This document shows positions 1-6,053 of a stretch of DNA of 10,204 nucleotides, one piece after another. The notes under the pieces were generated by a model. The model was not told where the DNA came from, did not search any database, and worked only from the letters and a program-made list of their open reading frames with translations. Position 1 is the stretch's first letter. Each line of letters opens with the position of its first letter. The stretch comes from Candidatus Eiseniibacteriota bacterium (GTDB taxonomy: Bacteria; Eisenbacteria; RBG-16-71-46). Location: NCBI GenBank assembly GCA_021414165.1, contig JAIOPA010000174.1, positions 1-10,204 on the forward strand. The letters run 5' to 3'. A program made the translations under genes and the position numbers.

Positions 1-1192
1 GTCCGATGGCCAACACCAGCGCCAGCAGCGTGAGGATGTTGAGGCTGTAGCCCAGGAAGTACGTGGCGGTGAACGTGCCGATCACCGACACCGGGATCGC
101 GAGCGCCGGGATGAGCGTGGCGCGCATGGAGCGCAGGAACAGGAACGTGACCAGGAACACCAGTCCGATGGCGATGAACAGCGAGACGAGCACCTCGTGG
201 ATGGCGTCCTCGATGAACGTGCTCGAGTCGTACGCGATCACCAGGTTCATGCCGCCGGGCAGTGCTTCCTGCATCTGCGGCAGCGCGGCGCGCACCGCCT
301 TGGCCACGTCGACCGTGCTGGCCTTCTGCTGCTTGACCACGCCCACGCCCACCGACGGCACGCCGTTGTAGCGCACCACGGTGCGTTCGTCCTCGGCGCC
401 CACCTTCACGTCGGCCACGTCGGACAGCTTCACGGCATTGCCGGCCTCGTTCGCGATGACGATGTCGCCGAACTCCTCGGGCGTATCGAGATCGCCCCGG
501 GTACGCACCGCGAACTCGCGGCCGCGGCCCTCGATGCGGCCCGACGGGATCTCGGCGTTCTCGGTGCGCAGCGCGCGCTCGACATCGGCCACCGTGAGGT
601 TGCGCGCGGCGAGCCGCAGCGGATCGAGCCAGATGCGCATGGCGTACTTGCGCTCGCCGCCCACGAACACCGAGCCCACGCCCTCGACGCGCTGCAGCCG
701 CTCCACGAGCAGGTTGCGCGCGGCGTCCGACAGTTCGAGCACGCTGAAGCCCTGGCCATTCACGGACAGCCACATGATCGGCTGCGCGTTCACGTCCTGC
801 TTGGCCACGATCGGGTCATCGGCCGTGGTGGGCAGTTCGCCACGCACCCGCGCCACGCGGTCGCGCACATCGTTCGCGGCCTGCTCCACGTCGCGCTTGA
901 GTTCGAACTCGACCGTGATGCGCGAGACCTGCTCCTGTGAACTGGACGTGAGCAGCTTCACGCCCTCGAGCGTGGAGAGGAGCTGCTCCTCGATCGGGTC
1001 GGTGATCTCGGTCTCCACGACCTGCGCGCTCGCGCCACGATAGATCGTGGTCACGCTCACGACGCGCGACTCGATGTCGGGATACTCGCGGACCGGCAGC
1101 CGCATGAGCGACAGCAGGCCGAACAGCAACAGCGTGAGGCTCATGACCGTCGCGAGGACGGGCCGCTGGATCGACAGGTCGGAGATCTTCAT
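1..1192 (-). CDS. RND efflux permease (HAE1/AcrB-like), N-terminal part, cut by window edge
   Basis: Inner-membrane proton-driven drug or solute exporter of the AcrB/MdtC type, the pump of a tripartite efflux complex. The frame is open from an ATG at 1192 to the window edge, giving 397 residues of an expected 1,020-1,050. It starts MKISDLSIQRPVLATVM, the usual permease opening, with a first membrane helix at about residues 11-30. 'REYPDIESRVVSV' and a porter domain follow, with the typical 'QVSRITVEFELKRDVEQA' and 'PIMWLSV' segments. Helices 2 and 3 lie at about 334-376, and the start of helix 4 ends 'LLALVLAIG'. The window stops about ten residues before the paired aspartates of helix 4 that carry protons, so their presence cannot be checked. 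The ATG lies four bases after the stop of the adaptor gene, so the two are co-transcribed. Family is certain; substrate cannot be told. Confidence 0.95.
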   Translation of the reverse strand, partial: MKISDLSIQRPVLATVMSLTLLLFGLLSLMRLPVREYPDIESRVVSVTTIYRGASAQVVETEITDPIEEQLLSTLEGVKLLTSSSQEQVSRITVEFELKRDVEQAANDVRDRVARVRGELPTTADDPIVAKQDVNAQPIMWLSVNGQGFSVLELSDAARNLLVERLQRVEGVGSVFVGGERKYAMRIWLDPLRLAARNLTVADVERALRTENAEIPSGRIEGRGREFAVRTRGDLDTPEEFGDIVIANEAGNAVKLSDVADVKVGAEDERTVVRYNGVPSVGVGVVKQQKASTVDVAKAVRAALPQMQEALPGGMNLVIAYDSSTFIEDAIHEVLVSLFIAIGLVFLVTFLFLRSMRATLIPALAIPVSVIGTFTATYFLGYSLNILTLLALVLAIG

Positions 1193-1196
1193 GCGC

Positions 1197-2321
1197 TCAG
1201 TGACCCGCCGCGTTGGCCGTGGACGACTTGAGGCTGTCGGCCGGGGCCGCGCTCACGACCGGCATGACCTTGGCGCCCGGGTAGAGCTTCTGGTGTCCGG
1301 CGCTCACCACGTGGTCGCCCTCGGCGAGCCCGTTCACGATCTCGACGCGGGCCGCATCGCGGGTGCCTAGCGTGACCGGCACGCGTGCCACGGTGCTGTC
1401 GGCGCCCACCTTGTACACGAACGCCTGATCGCCCTCGGCCAGCACGGCCTCGTCGGGCACGGTGAGCGCGCGCACGCGCTCGGCGAGCGACACGCTCACG
1501 CTGGCCGACATGCCGGGGCGCAGGCGCTCGCGCAGATTGCGCACCTCGGCCACGGCCGTGAACGTGCGTGTCTTGGGGTCGATGCTCGGCTCCACCACGG
1601 TGACCCACGCGGGGAAGTCCTGCCCCGGCCACGCGGTCACCTGCACGGTCGCCTTGGCGCCCGCGCGCAGCACACCGGCATAGCGTTCGGGCACGGCGAA
1701 CTGCACACGCAGGCGATCGAGCCGCGCCAGATGCACCACGGGGTCGTTCACCCGCACCACGGCACCGGCCGACACGAGCCGCCGTCCGGTCACGCCCGTG
1801 AACGGCGCGCGCACGGTGGTGCGGTCGAAGCGCGTCTGCTGCAGCGCCAGCTCGGCCTCGGCGGCCGCCAGCGAGGCGCGTGATTCATCGCGTTCACGCG
1901 GCGACACCACGTCGCGGGCATACAGGTCCTCGACGCGCTTGGCCTCGGACCTGGCCAGCGCGAGCGCGGCCGACGCGCGGTCACGCTGCGCGCGCAGCTC
2001 GCGGTCATCGAGCCGTGCGAGCACCGCACCGGAATCCACCGAGCGGCCCTCGGGGAACGGCAACGCCAGGACACGGCCCGACACCTCGGCCACGATGTCG
2101 GCCTCCTGCAGCGCGTCGAGCGAGCCGAGGGCCCGGAACAGATCGCGCACGGCGGTCGCGCGCACCTCGGCCACCTCGACCGGCGCAGGCGGCATGGCGA
2201 AGCCGCCCTTGCCGCCGGGGCCGGCCCCCTTGCCGCCACAACCGGCGAGCACGAACAGGACAGTCACGAACAGCGAGGCGCGGGCGGAGCCGGCAAGGCG
2301 GTCATGGAAGGGTCGGGTCAT
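1197..2321 (-). CDS. RND efflux periplasmic adaptor lipoprotein (membrane fusion protein, HlyD/AcrA type)
   Basis: Periplasmic adaptor that links the RND pump encoded just downstream to an outer-membrane channel. It has 374 residues, normal for the family. The N-terminus has basic residues, a hydrophobic stretch at 15-27 and a lipobox, LAGC, with Cys28. This predicts a lipid-anchored protein, followed by a Gly-rich linker (29-41). Domain order is canonical: first half of the lipoyl domain (about 74-106), a helical hairpin (about 107-165, 'AALALARSEAKRVEDLYARD'), second lipoyl half ('TVRAPFTGVTGRRLVSAGA', about 169-187), beta-barrel (about 203-282) and membrane-proximal domain starting 'VPDEAVL' (288-294). 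The ATG at 2321 is kept because the next in-frame Met (43) lies beyond the lipobox. No clear Shine-Dalgarno is seen. TGA is followed by four bases and then the permease ATG. Family is certain; partner channel and cargo unknown. Confidence 0.95.
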   Translation of the reverse strand: MTRPFHDRLAGSARASLFVTVLFVLAGCGGKGAGPGGKGGFAMPPAPVEVAEVRATAVRDLFRALGSLDALQEADIVAEVSGRVLALPFPEGRSVDSGAVLARLDDRELRAQRDRASAALALARSEAKRVEDLYARDVVSPRERDESRASLAAAEAELALQQTRFDRTTVRAPFTGVTGRRLVSAGAVVRVNDPVVHLARLDRLRVQFAVPERYAGVLRAGAKATVQVTAWPGQDFPAWVTVVEPSIDPKTRTFTAVAEVRNLRERLRPGMSASVSVSLAERVRALTVPDEAVLAEGDQAFVYKVGADSTVARVPVTLGTRDAARVEIVNGLAEGDHVVSAGHQKLYPGAKVMPVVSAAPADSLKSSTANAAGH

Positions 2322-2329
2322 CCGGTCAC

Positions 2330-2358
2330 TCTATAAGGTCGGGGAGGGAAAGGGCCAC
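2330..2358 (-). promoter_or_regulatory. Weak promoter candidate for the efflux operon, near-leaderless
   Basis: On the minus strand TATAGA (2335-2330) matches the sigma70 -10 box at four of six positions. It is 17 bases from a poor -35, GTGGCC (2358-2353, three of six). Transcription from here would start within a few bases of the adaptor ATG at 2321, giving an almost leaderless message. That would fit the absence of a Shine-Dalgarno there. The alternative is read-through from the methyltransferase gene upstream. Confidence 0.3.
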
Positions 2359-2385
2359 GCGAGGGTCACGAACGCCACCGCGTGG
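2355..2385. repeat. Inverted repeat, 7-base arms, between methyltransferase and efflux genes
   Basis: CCACGCG (2355-2361) and CGCGTGG (2379-2385) are perfect inverted arms with a 17-base loop. They lie in the only sizeable gap of the minus-strand block, just downstream of the methyltransferase stop and next to the weak efflux promoter. This could be a weak terminator without a U-run, or an operator for an efflux regulator. Arms this short and GC-rich can occur by chance. Confidence 0.25.
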
Positions 2386-2409
2386 GGGCACCAACGGGGA
2401 TGGGCTTGC

Positions 2410-3273
2410 TCAGCGCGGCTCGCTGGGCCGATGGGCGAGGAGCCGGGCCATGACCGGCGGGGTCCCGGGCGCGTCCTCCTCGTGGACTTCGATGCGCAAT
2501 CCCGGGAACGCGTTGCAGAGTTCTCCGGGCTCGAGCAAGTGCCGGTCGCGACGCGGATGACCGAACTGCTCCTGTCCGCGCCGGAAGGTCTCATAGACGA
2601 GCGCACCACCCGGGGCGAGCGCGCGCTCGATCCACGGGAACAACGGCCGGTGCAGATAACGGATCACCACGATCACATCGAACCCGGGCTCGGGTACCGC
2701 GAGCGTGCCGGTCTCGAGATCGCACACGCGCGTGGTGATGCGCGCGCCATGGCGGCTCGCGAAGGCCTCGGCCAGCGTCAGGGCGGTGGCGTCCACGTCC
2801 CACGCCTCCACGGTGAAGCCCGCGAGTGCCAGGTGCACCGCCGCACGACCGGAGCCACTCGCCAGGTCGAGCGCGCGTCCCACGCGCAGCTGTGGCGTGA
2901 CGCGTTCGAGGAACCGGCTCGGCGACCAGAGACGCGCCGCGGGCGAACGGTCGGCGTGTCCGGTGGGTTCTTGCGCCAGCGCGCGATCGAGCCACAGGAC
3001 CCGCTCGAAGCCGAGCGGTGCGAGTTGCTCTGCGGCCTCGAACGCGAGCCGTGGATCGTCATGCACGGTGAGCACGGGCACGTTGCGCGCGGGCAGCTCC
3101 ATGCGTCGCAGTGCGAACGCCTCGGGCGGACAATGGCCCGCGAGCGGCAAATGGCCGTGCGCGAACGCCTCGGTCGAGCGCACATCGAGTATGCGCAGGC
3201 CGGGAGCGAGCGCGAGGGCTTCTGCCCGTGACGCAACGCCGGTCACCGCCACGGCCGTGGCGTGCGGCCTCAA
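2410..3273 (-). CDS. Rhodanese-like domain fused to class I SAM methyltransferase
   Basis: A 287-residue cytoplasmic protein with two domains. Residues 12-100 look like a rhodanese fold: 'LRILDVRSTEAFAHGHLPLAGH' (26-47) is the usual D-x-R...GH-x-P-G block. The active-site loop, where a Cys would sit, instead reads 'VLTVHDDPRLAFEAA' (67-81), with His71 in the Cys position, so sulfur transfer is unlikely. Residues 115-285 are a class I methyltransferase: motif I DLASGSGR (136-143), acidic end of strand 2 'EAWDVD' (156-161), 'CDLETG' (184-189), strand 4 'FDVIVVIRYLHRP' and 'PGGALVYETF' (221-230). The later 'FGHPRRDRHLLEPGEL' is typical of TehB-like methyltransferases. Substrate unknown. The start is the TTG at 3273, which overlaps the previous stop (TTGA). 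In-frame GTG codons 8 and 10 are alternatives; the first Met (58) is inside the rhodanese domain and too late. No Shine-Dalgarno is evident, which suggests translational coupling. Confidence 0.85.
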   Translation of the reverse strand: MRPHATAVAVTGVASRAEALALAPGLRILDVRSTEAFAHGHLPLAGHCPPEAFALRRMELPARNVPVLTVHDDPRLAFEAAEQLAPLGFERVLWLDRALAQEPTGHADRSPAARLWSPSRFLERVTPQLRVGRALDLASGSGRAAVHLALAGFTVEAWDVDATALTLAEAFASRHGARITTRVCDLETGTLAVPEPGFDVIVVIRYLHRPLFPWIERALAPGGALVYETFRRGQEQFGHPRRDRHLLEPGELCNAFPGLRIEVHEEDAPGTPPVMARLLAHRPSEPR

Positions 3274-4970
3274 CGCGTCACCGTGAGCCGGGCGTGTGCC
3301 GTGGCATCGGCGCTGCGGAGCCGGGCGAAGTAGAGCCCTGGCAGCAGCGCATCGCCCAGCGACACGCGCTCGCCCGAGAGCGGGCCCTGCAGGCGCGTGC
3401 TCACGAGCCGCCGCCCGGTCACATCGAGCAGCTCCAGCGTGGCGTTACTTGCGGTGGGCAGCGTCACGCGCACCACTGCCGCGCCGTGCATCGCGCGCTC
3501 CGCACTCAGGCGCACGCTGCTCGCCGGCGCCGGTGGCACCGCGGTGGTCGCGGCATCGACGAGCGCGCTGGTGTAGATGCGCGTGGCCGCTCCGGCGCGC
3601 GCATCGCGCCACGCCACCACCGCGCGGCCGGCGCGTACGGACGCGATGGCCGGCTGATCCTGCGCGCCCGCGGCCACCACGACGGCGCGGCCGTTCGCAT
3701 CCCAGCCTGCGGCCGGGCTGCCGTTGGCGGCGATGTGCTGCGCATACACATCGGCATCGCCACTGCGCTCGTCGCGCCACACCACGAACAGTCCGCCTGC
3801 GCCATCGCCCGCGATCGCGGCCTCGCGCTGCACGCCCGGCGCATCACACAGCACGCTGCCCTGGTTCGTGAAGCCCGCGGCCAGTGTGCCGTCGCCCAGC
3901 AGGTGCGAGAAGCGCAGGTCGCCATCGAGCGAGGCGCGCTGGTCGTACCACACGATCCAGGCGCCGCCCGTGCCGTCGCCGATCATGCGCGGCTGGCTCT
4001 GCACGCCCGGTGCGCTGCAGATGGGCGTGCCGTAGAAACCGAAGTCCTCGTTGCGCTGGCCGAACGAGTCGACACGGTGCGCATAGATGTCGTTCGAGTT
4101 GGCGATGACGCGCGGGTCGGTCCACGCGATCAACATGCCGCCCACACCGTCCGGCACCACCTGCACGTCGACCTGGTCACGCGCGGCGATCGCGAGCGGC
4201 CGCACCGTGTCGCCCCAGGGGCGCGAGCCATCGGCGGCATAACGGAAGATGCCCACGTCCTTGCTGCCGGTCACGGCCGCATCGTAGTAGGGCATGGCGG
4301 CCAGGATGCCGCCCGCGCCATCGCTGCAGGCGGCGATCACATCGCCGTAGAAGAACTGGCGCGTCGAGGGCAGTTCGACCGCGGACTCCAGCAGGCCGTC
4401 GGCCGCGAGCACCGCGATGCGCAGCGTCCAGAACGAGGTCGCATCGGCATCCATGGCGATCAGCAGCGTGCGGCCGTTGGCGCCCGGCACGATCGCCGGC
4501 CGCCGCAGCGGCATGGCCAGCGACACGGGTTGCCCCGCGACGGGCACGCCCTGGTCGCGCAGCCGCGTGACCGCTGGGCCACCGGCCTGTGCCAGATCGG
4601 CCACGAACAACACCGCGCTGTCGCCGCTCGCCTGAGCCCGCAGCGGCTGCGCGGGCTCGAGTTCGAAGGGCAGCGTGAGTGGCGAGAATGTGAGCCGCTG
4701 GTCGGCCACGCCATCGGGGCCAACGTGCACCGCACCGGCGCGCGAAGCGCTCGTCTTGTAGCTCACGATCGCGGCACCACGGCCGTCGGGACTCACCACC
4801 GGTGCGGACTGCGCCTCGGTCACGCTGGGCGCGAGCGGCACGCCATCGGCCGCGCACGGCGACGGCCTATAGGCCAGAGCGCACACGACCGCCGCGGCCG
4901 TGACGAGCAGCGGCAGCAGGGGGGTGGCCTGACGGTCCGAATGGTGCAAGGGCGAGGTGCCGAGGGGCAT
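3270..4970 (-). CDS. Exported repeat protein with C-terminal FlgD-like / type IX-sorting-like domain
   Basis: A predicted secreted protein of 566 residues, function unknown. An N-terminal hydrophobic segment (about 17-33) followed by small residues up to about 42 looks like a signal peptide. The body has degenerate repeats of the form D-G-x-G-G-x(4)-W-x-D/R, at about 274-286 (DGVGGMLIAWTDP), 332-344 (DGTGGAWIVWYDQ), 389-401 (DGAGGLFVVWRDE) and more weakly 446-457. They are spaced about 57 residues apart and joined by 'DIYAHRVD'/'DVYAQHIA'. This suggests beta-propeller or similar beta-rich blades. The C-terminal part (about 497-566) has 'LELLDVTGRRLVS' and 'LLPGLYFARL', the hallmarks of FlgD-Ig or type IX secretion sorting domains in FCB bacteria. 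Such domains mark surface or secreted proteins; whether a type IX system exists here cannot be seen. The ATG lies 27 bases from the predicted transcription start. Its stop overlaps the methyltransferase start, though the two functions have no obvious link. Confidence 0.85.
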   Translation of the reverse strand: MPLGTSPLHHSDRQATPLLPLLVTAAAVVCALAYRPSPCAADGVPLAPSVTEAQSAPVVSPDGRGAAIVSYKTSASRAGAVHVGPDGVADQRLTFSPLTLPFELEPAQPLRAQASGDSAVLFVADLAQAGGPAVTRLRDQGVPVAGQPVSLAMPLRRPAIVPGANGRTLLIAMDADATSFWTLRIAVLAADGLLESAVELPSTRQFFYGDVIAACSDGAGGILAAMPYYDAAVTGSKDVGIFRYAADGSRPWGDTVRPLAIAARDQVDVQVVPDGVGGMLIAWTDPRVIANSNDIYAHRVDSFGQRNEDFGFYGTPICSAPGVQSQPRMIGDGTGGAWIVWYDQRASLDGDLRFSHLLGDGTLAAGFTNQGSVLCDAPGVQREAAIAGDGAGGLFVVWRDERSGDADVYAQHIAANGSPAAGWDANGRAVVVAAGAQDQPAIASVRAGRAVVAWRDARAGAATRIYTSALVDAATTAVPPAPASSVRLSAERAMHGAAVVRVTLPTASNATLELLDVTGRRLVSTRLQGPLSGERVSLGDALLPGLYFARLRSADATAHARLTVTR

Positions 4971-5003
4971 CGGGGGTTCCGGGGGGCGGTCGTGGGAGCG
5001 GAG

Positions 5004-5032
5004 AGTCTAGCCCATGGCCGCCCCTGCGTCAG
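5004..5032 (-). promoter_or_regulatory. Sigma70-type promoter for the exported repeat protein gene
   Basis: On the minus strand CTGACG (5032-5027) and TAGACT (5009-5004) each match the -35 and -10 consensus at four of six positions, with an ideal 17-base spacer. The start site would be near 4997, leaving about 27 bases before the ATG at 4970. This is the only clear candidate in the divergent region for the left-hand genes. Confidence 0.5.
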
Positions 5033-5119
5033 TACCTGCATGACGGCCGCGAAGTGCTTGTCATGGGGCGGCTTCCGGCGACCCGTCCGGCCGCCCGGCA
5101 GGCCCTCCCGCACAACAGG

Positions 5120-5149
5120 TTGCCAGCCCACCGCCTCGCCAGTTAAGCT
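5120..5149 (+). promoter_or_regulatory. Promoter of the feo operon
   Basis: TTGCCA (5120-5125) matches the -35 consensus at five of six positions. After 18 bases comes TAAGCT (5144-5149), a weaker -10 (three of six: the initial TA and final T). Predicted transcription starts at about 5156, inside the palindrome at 5146-5172, and leaves about 90 bases of leader before the regulator ATG at 5248. A poor -10 combined with an overlapping operator fits a promoter that is tightly controlled by a repressor. Confidence 0.5.
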
Positions 5150-5172
5150 ACCTCAACAATCTTGAGGAGGCT
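5146..5172. promoter_or_regulatory. Palindromic operator candidate for the DtxR-like regulator
   Basis: The core CCTCAA-CAATC-TTGAGG (5151-5167) is a perfect inverted repeat with 6-base arms. Extending to 11-base arms (5146-5156 and 5162-5172) keeps nine of eleven pairs. It overlaps the -10 end and the predicted start site of the feo promoter. DtxR/MntR-family dimers bind palindromes of roughly 19-22 bases at such positions and often repress their own operon. The sequence does not match the known DtxR, IdeR or MntR boxes, so specificity would be new. The assignment rests on symmetry and position. Confidence 0.55.
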
Positions 5173-5216
5173 GGGCGCGAGCGGGCCAGGGGCCCACCAC
5201 GCGACCGGCGAGCACC

Positions 5217-5232
5217 GCGGGGCCTGCCCCGC
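5217..5232 (+). promoter_or_regulatory. GC hairpin abutting the regulator's ribosome binding site
   Basis: GCGGGG (5217-5222), a four-base CCTG loop and CCCCGC (5227-5232) form a six-pair all-GC stem. It ends directly against AGGAG (5233-5237), a good Shine-Dalgarno ten bases before the regulator ATG at 5248. A second small stem, GGGCC/GGCCC, lies at 5183-5195. Such a stem beside the ribosome site could tune translation or protect the 5' end. No known riboswitch was recognised. In GC-rich DNA chance is possible. Confidence 0.35.
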
Positions 5233-5247
5233 AGGAGTCGCGCGTAC

Positions 5248-5805
5248 ATGGATCTCTGGAAGCGATTCGGCGAGAAGGAAGTGTCGCATTCCATGGCCCA
5301 TTATCTCCAGGCCGTGGCGAGCCTCAAGACCGAGAAGGGCCACGCTCGCGTGGGTGACATCGCCACGCATCTGGGTGTGTCCAAGAGTGGCGTCACCTCC
5401 ATGCTGCGCTCGCTTCAGACGCGCGGGCTCATCTCGCACGAGAAGTACGGCTGTGTCGAGCTCACCGTGAGCGGTCAGCGGCTGGCCGAGCGCACCGAGT
5501 CGAGCCGGCTCGTGATCACGCGGTTCCTCACCGAGATCCTGGGCGTGAGCGAGGCGATCGCCAGCGAGGACGCCTGCATGATCGAGCATCTCGTCTCGCC
5601 CGAGGTGTCGGTCGAACTGCTGCGGCTCACGTCGTTCCTGCGCTCCGAGCATCCGGCCGCGCGCGCGTTGCTGCAGGCCTACCGCGCCACGCCGCACGAG
5701 TGCACCGATCACAGCCCCGATGCGTGCGCGGTCTGCCAGACCAGCTGTCTGCGTGACTCGCTCGTGCGCGACATCGGCGACTCGGCCGAGCGGACCGGCG
5801 TGTGA
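5248..5805 (+). CDS. DtxR/MntR-family metal-dependent repressor with C-terminal Cys cluster
   Basis: A 185-residue transcription regulator, first gene of a ferrous-iron uptake operon and probably its iron-responsive repressor. The winged helix spans about 14-76: 'ARVGDIATHLGVSKSGVTSM' is the helix-turn-helix and 'GLISHEKYGCVELT' the wing. The dimer and metal region follows to about 132. By my manual alignment to DtxR, the primary metal site is kept as C110-x2-E113-H114, with His18 replacing Met10. The ancillary-site ligands appear lost (R87 for His79, T91 for Glu83, S106 for His98). There is no SH3-like third domain; instead the tail has four cysteines, C152-x7-C160-x2-C163-x3-C167, which could bind zinc or an Fe-S cluster. 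The start ATG has AGGAG ten bases upstream. Its TGA overlaps the feoA GTG. Family is certain; the metal sensed and the role of the tail are inferred. Confidence 0.92.
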   Translation: MDLWKRFGEKEVSHSMAHYLQAVASLKTEKGHARVGDIATHLGVSKSGVTSMLRSLQTRGLISHEKYGCVELTVSGQRLAERTESSRLVITRFLTEILGVSEAIASEDACMIEHLVSPEVSVELLRLTSFLRSEHPAARALLQAYRATPHECTDHSPDACAVCQTSCLRDSLVRDIGDSAERTGV

Positions 5806-6053
5806 CCGAGCCGGTGCCCCCGAGCGCCGGCGAAACGCTCGACGCGCTCATGCCGGGCGAGCGCGCGGTGATCGCTCGACTCGAAGGCGAGCCCGCGGTG
5901 CGCCGCCGCCTCATGGAGCTTGGGCTCGTGCCCGGCACCGCCCTCGAGCTCGTGCGCCGCGCGCCCATGGGTGACCCGATCGAGTTCACCGCACGCGGGG
6001 TCCATCTGTCACTGCGTAAGTCGGAGGCGGGACTCATCCATGTCACCCGCTGA
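5802..6053 (+). CDS. feoA: Ferrous iron transport protein A (FeoA)
   Basis: A small 83-residue cytoplasmic protein with an SH3-like fold that assists FeoB in Fe(II) uptake. The sequence fits the family end to end: 'ETLDALMPGERAVIARLEG' (11-29), 'VRRRLMELGLVPGTALELV' (33-51, the best conserved FeoA stretch), 'RRAPMGDPIEF' (52-62) and 'LRKSEAGLIHV' (71-81). The start is the GTG at 5802, which overlaps the regulator stop as GTGA. The in-frame Met17 lies inside the first strand region and would remove conserved sequence. The 3' end overlaps feoB by 14 bases. Four-base and 14-base overlaps on either side indicate coupled translation in one operon under the upstream repressor. Nothing in the protein looks damaged. 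Confidence 0.95.
   Translation: MTEPVPPSAGETLDALMPGERAVIARLEGEPAVRRRLMELGLVPGTALELVRRAPMGDPIEFTARGVHLSLRKSEAGLIHVTR

Noticed and set aside
1798..3231. A plus-strand frame of 477 codons across the adaptor and methyltransferase genes.
   Set aside because: It spans two well-supported minus-strand genes and the gap between them, and its Ser/Arg-rich product resembles no protein.
3111..5165. A long plus-strand open frame of 684 codons rich in His, Arg and Ala.
   Set aside because: It runs opposite the exported repeat protein and methyltransferase, which have clear domains. Long antisense frames are expected in GC-rich coding DNA, and the product has no recognisable domain.
5183..5195. Small inverted repeat GGGCC-AGG-GGCCC as a terminator or operator.
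   Set aside because: Five-base GC arms are common by chance here, no T-run follows, and it lies inside the leader of the regulator.
5920..6039. A longer feoB start at 5920.
   Set aside because: The added residues are feoA read in another frame and do not resemble FeoB. The ATG at 6040 has a Shine-Dalgarno and gives the normal distance to the G1 motif.
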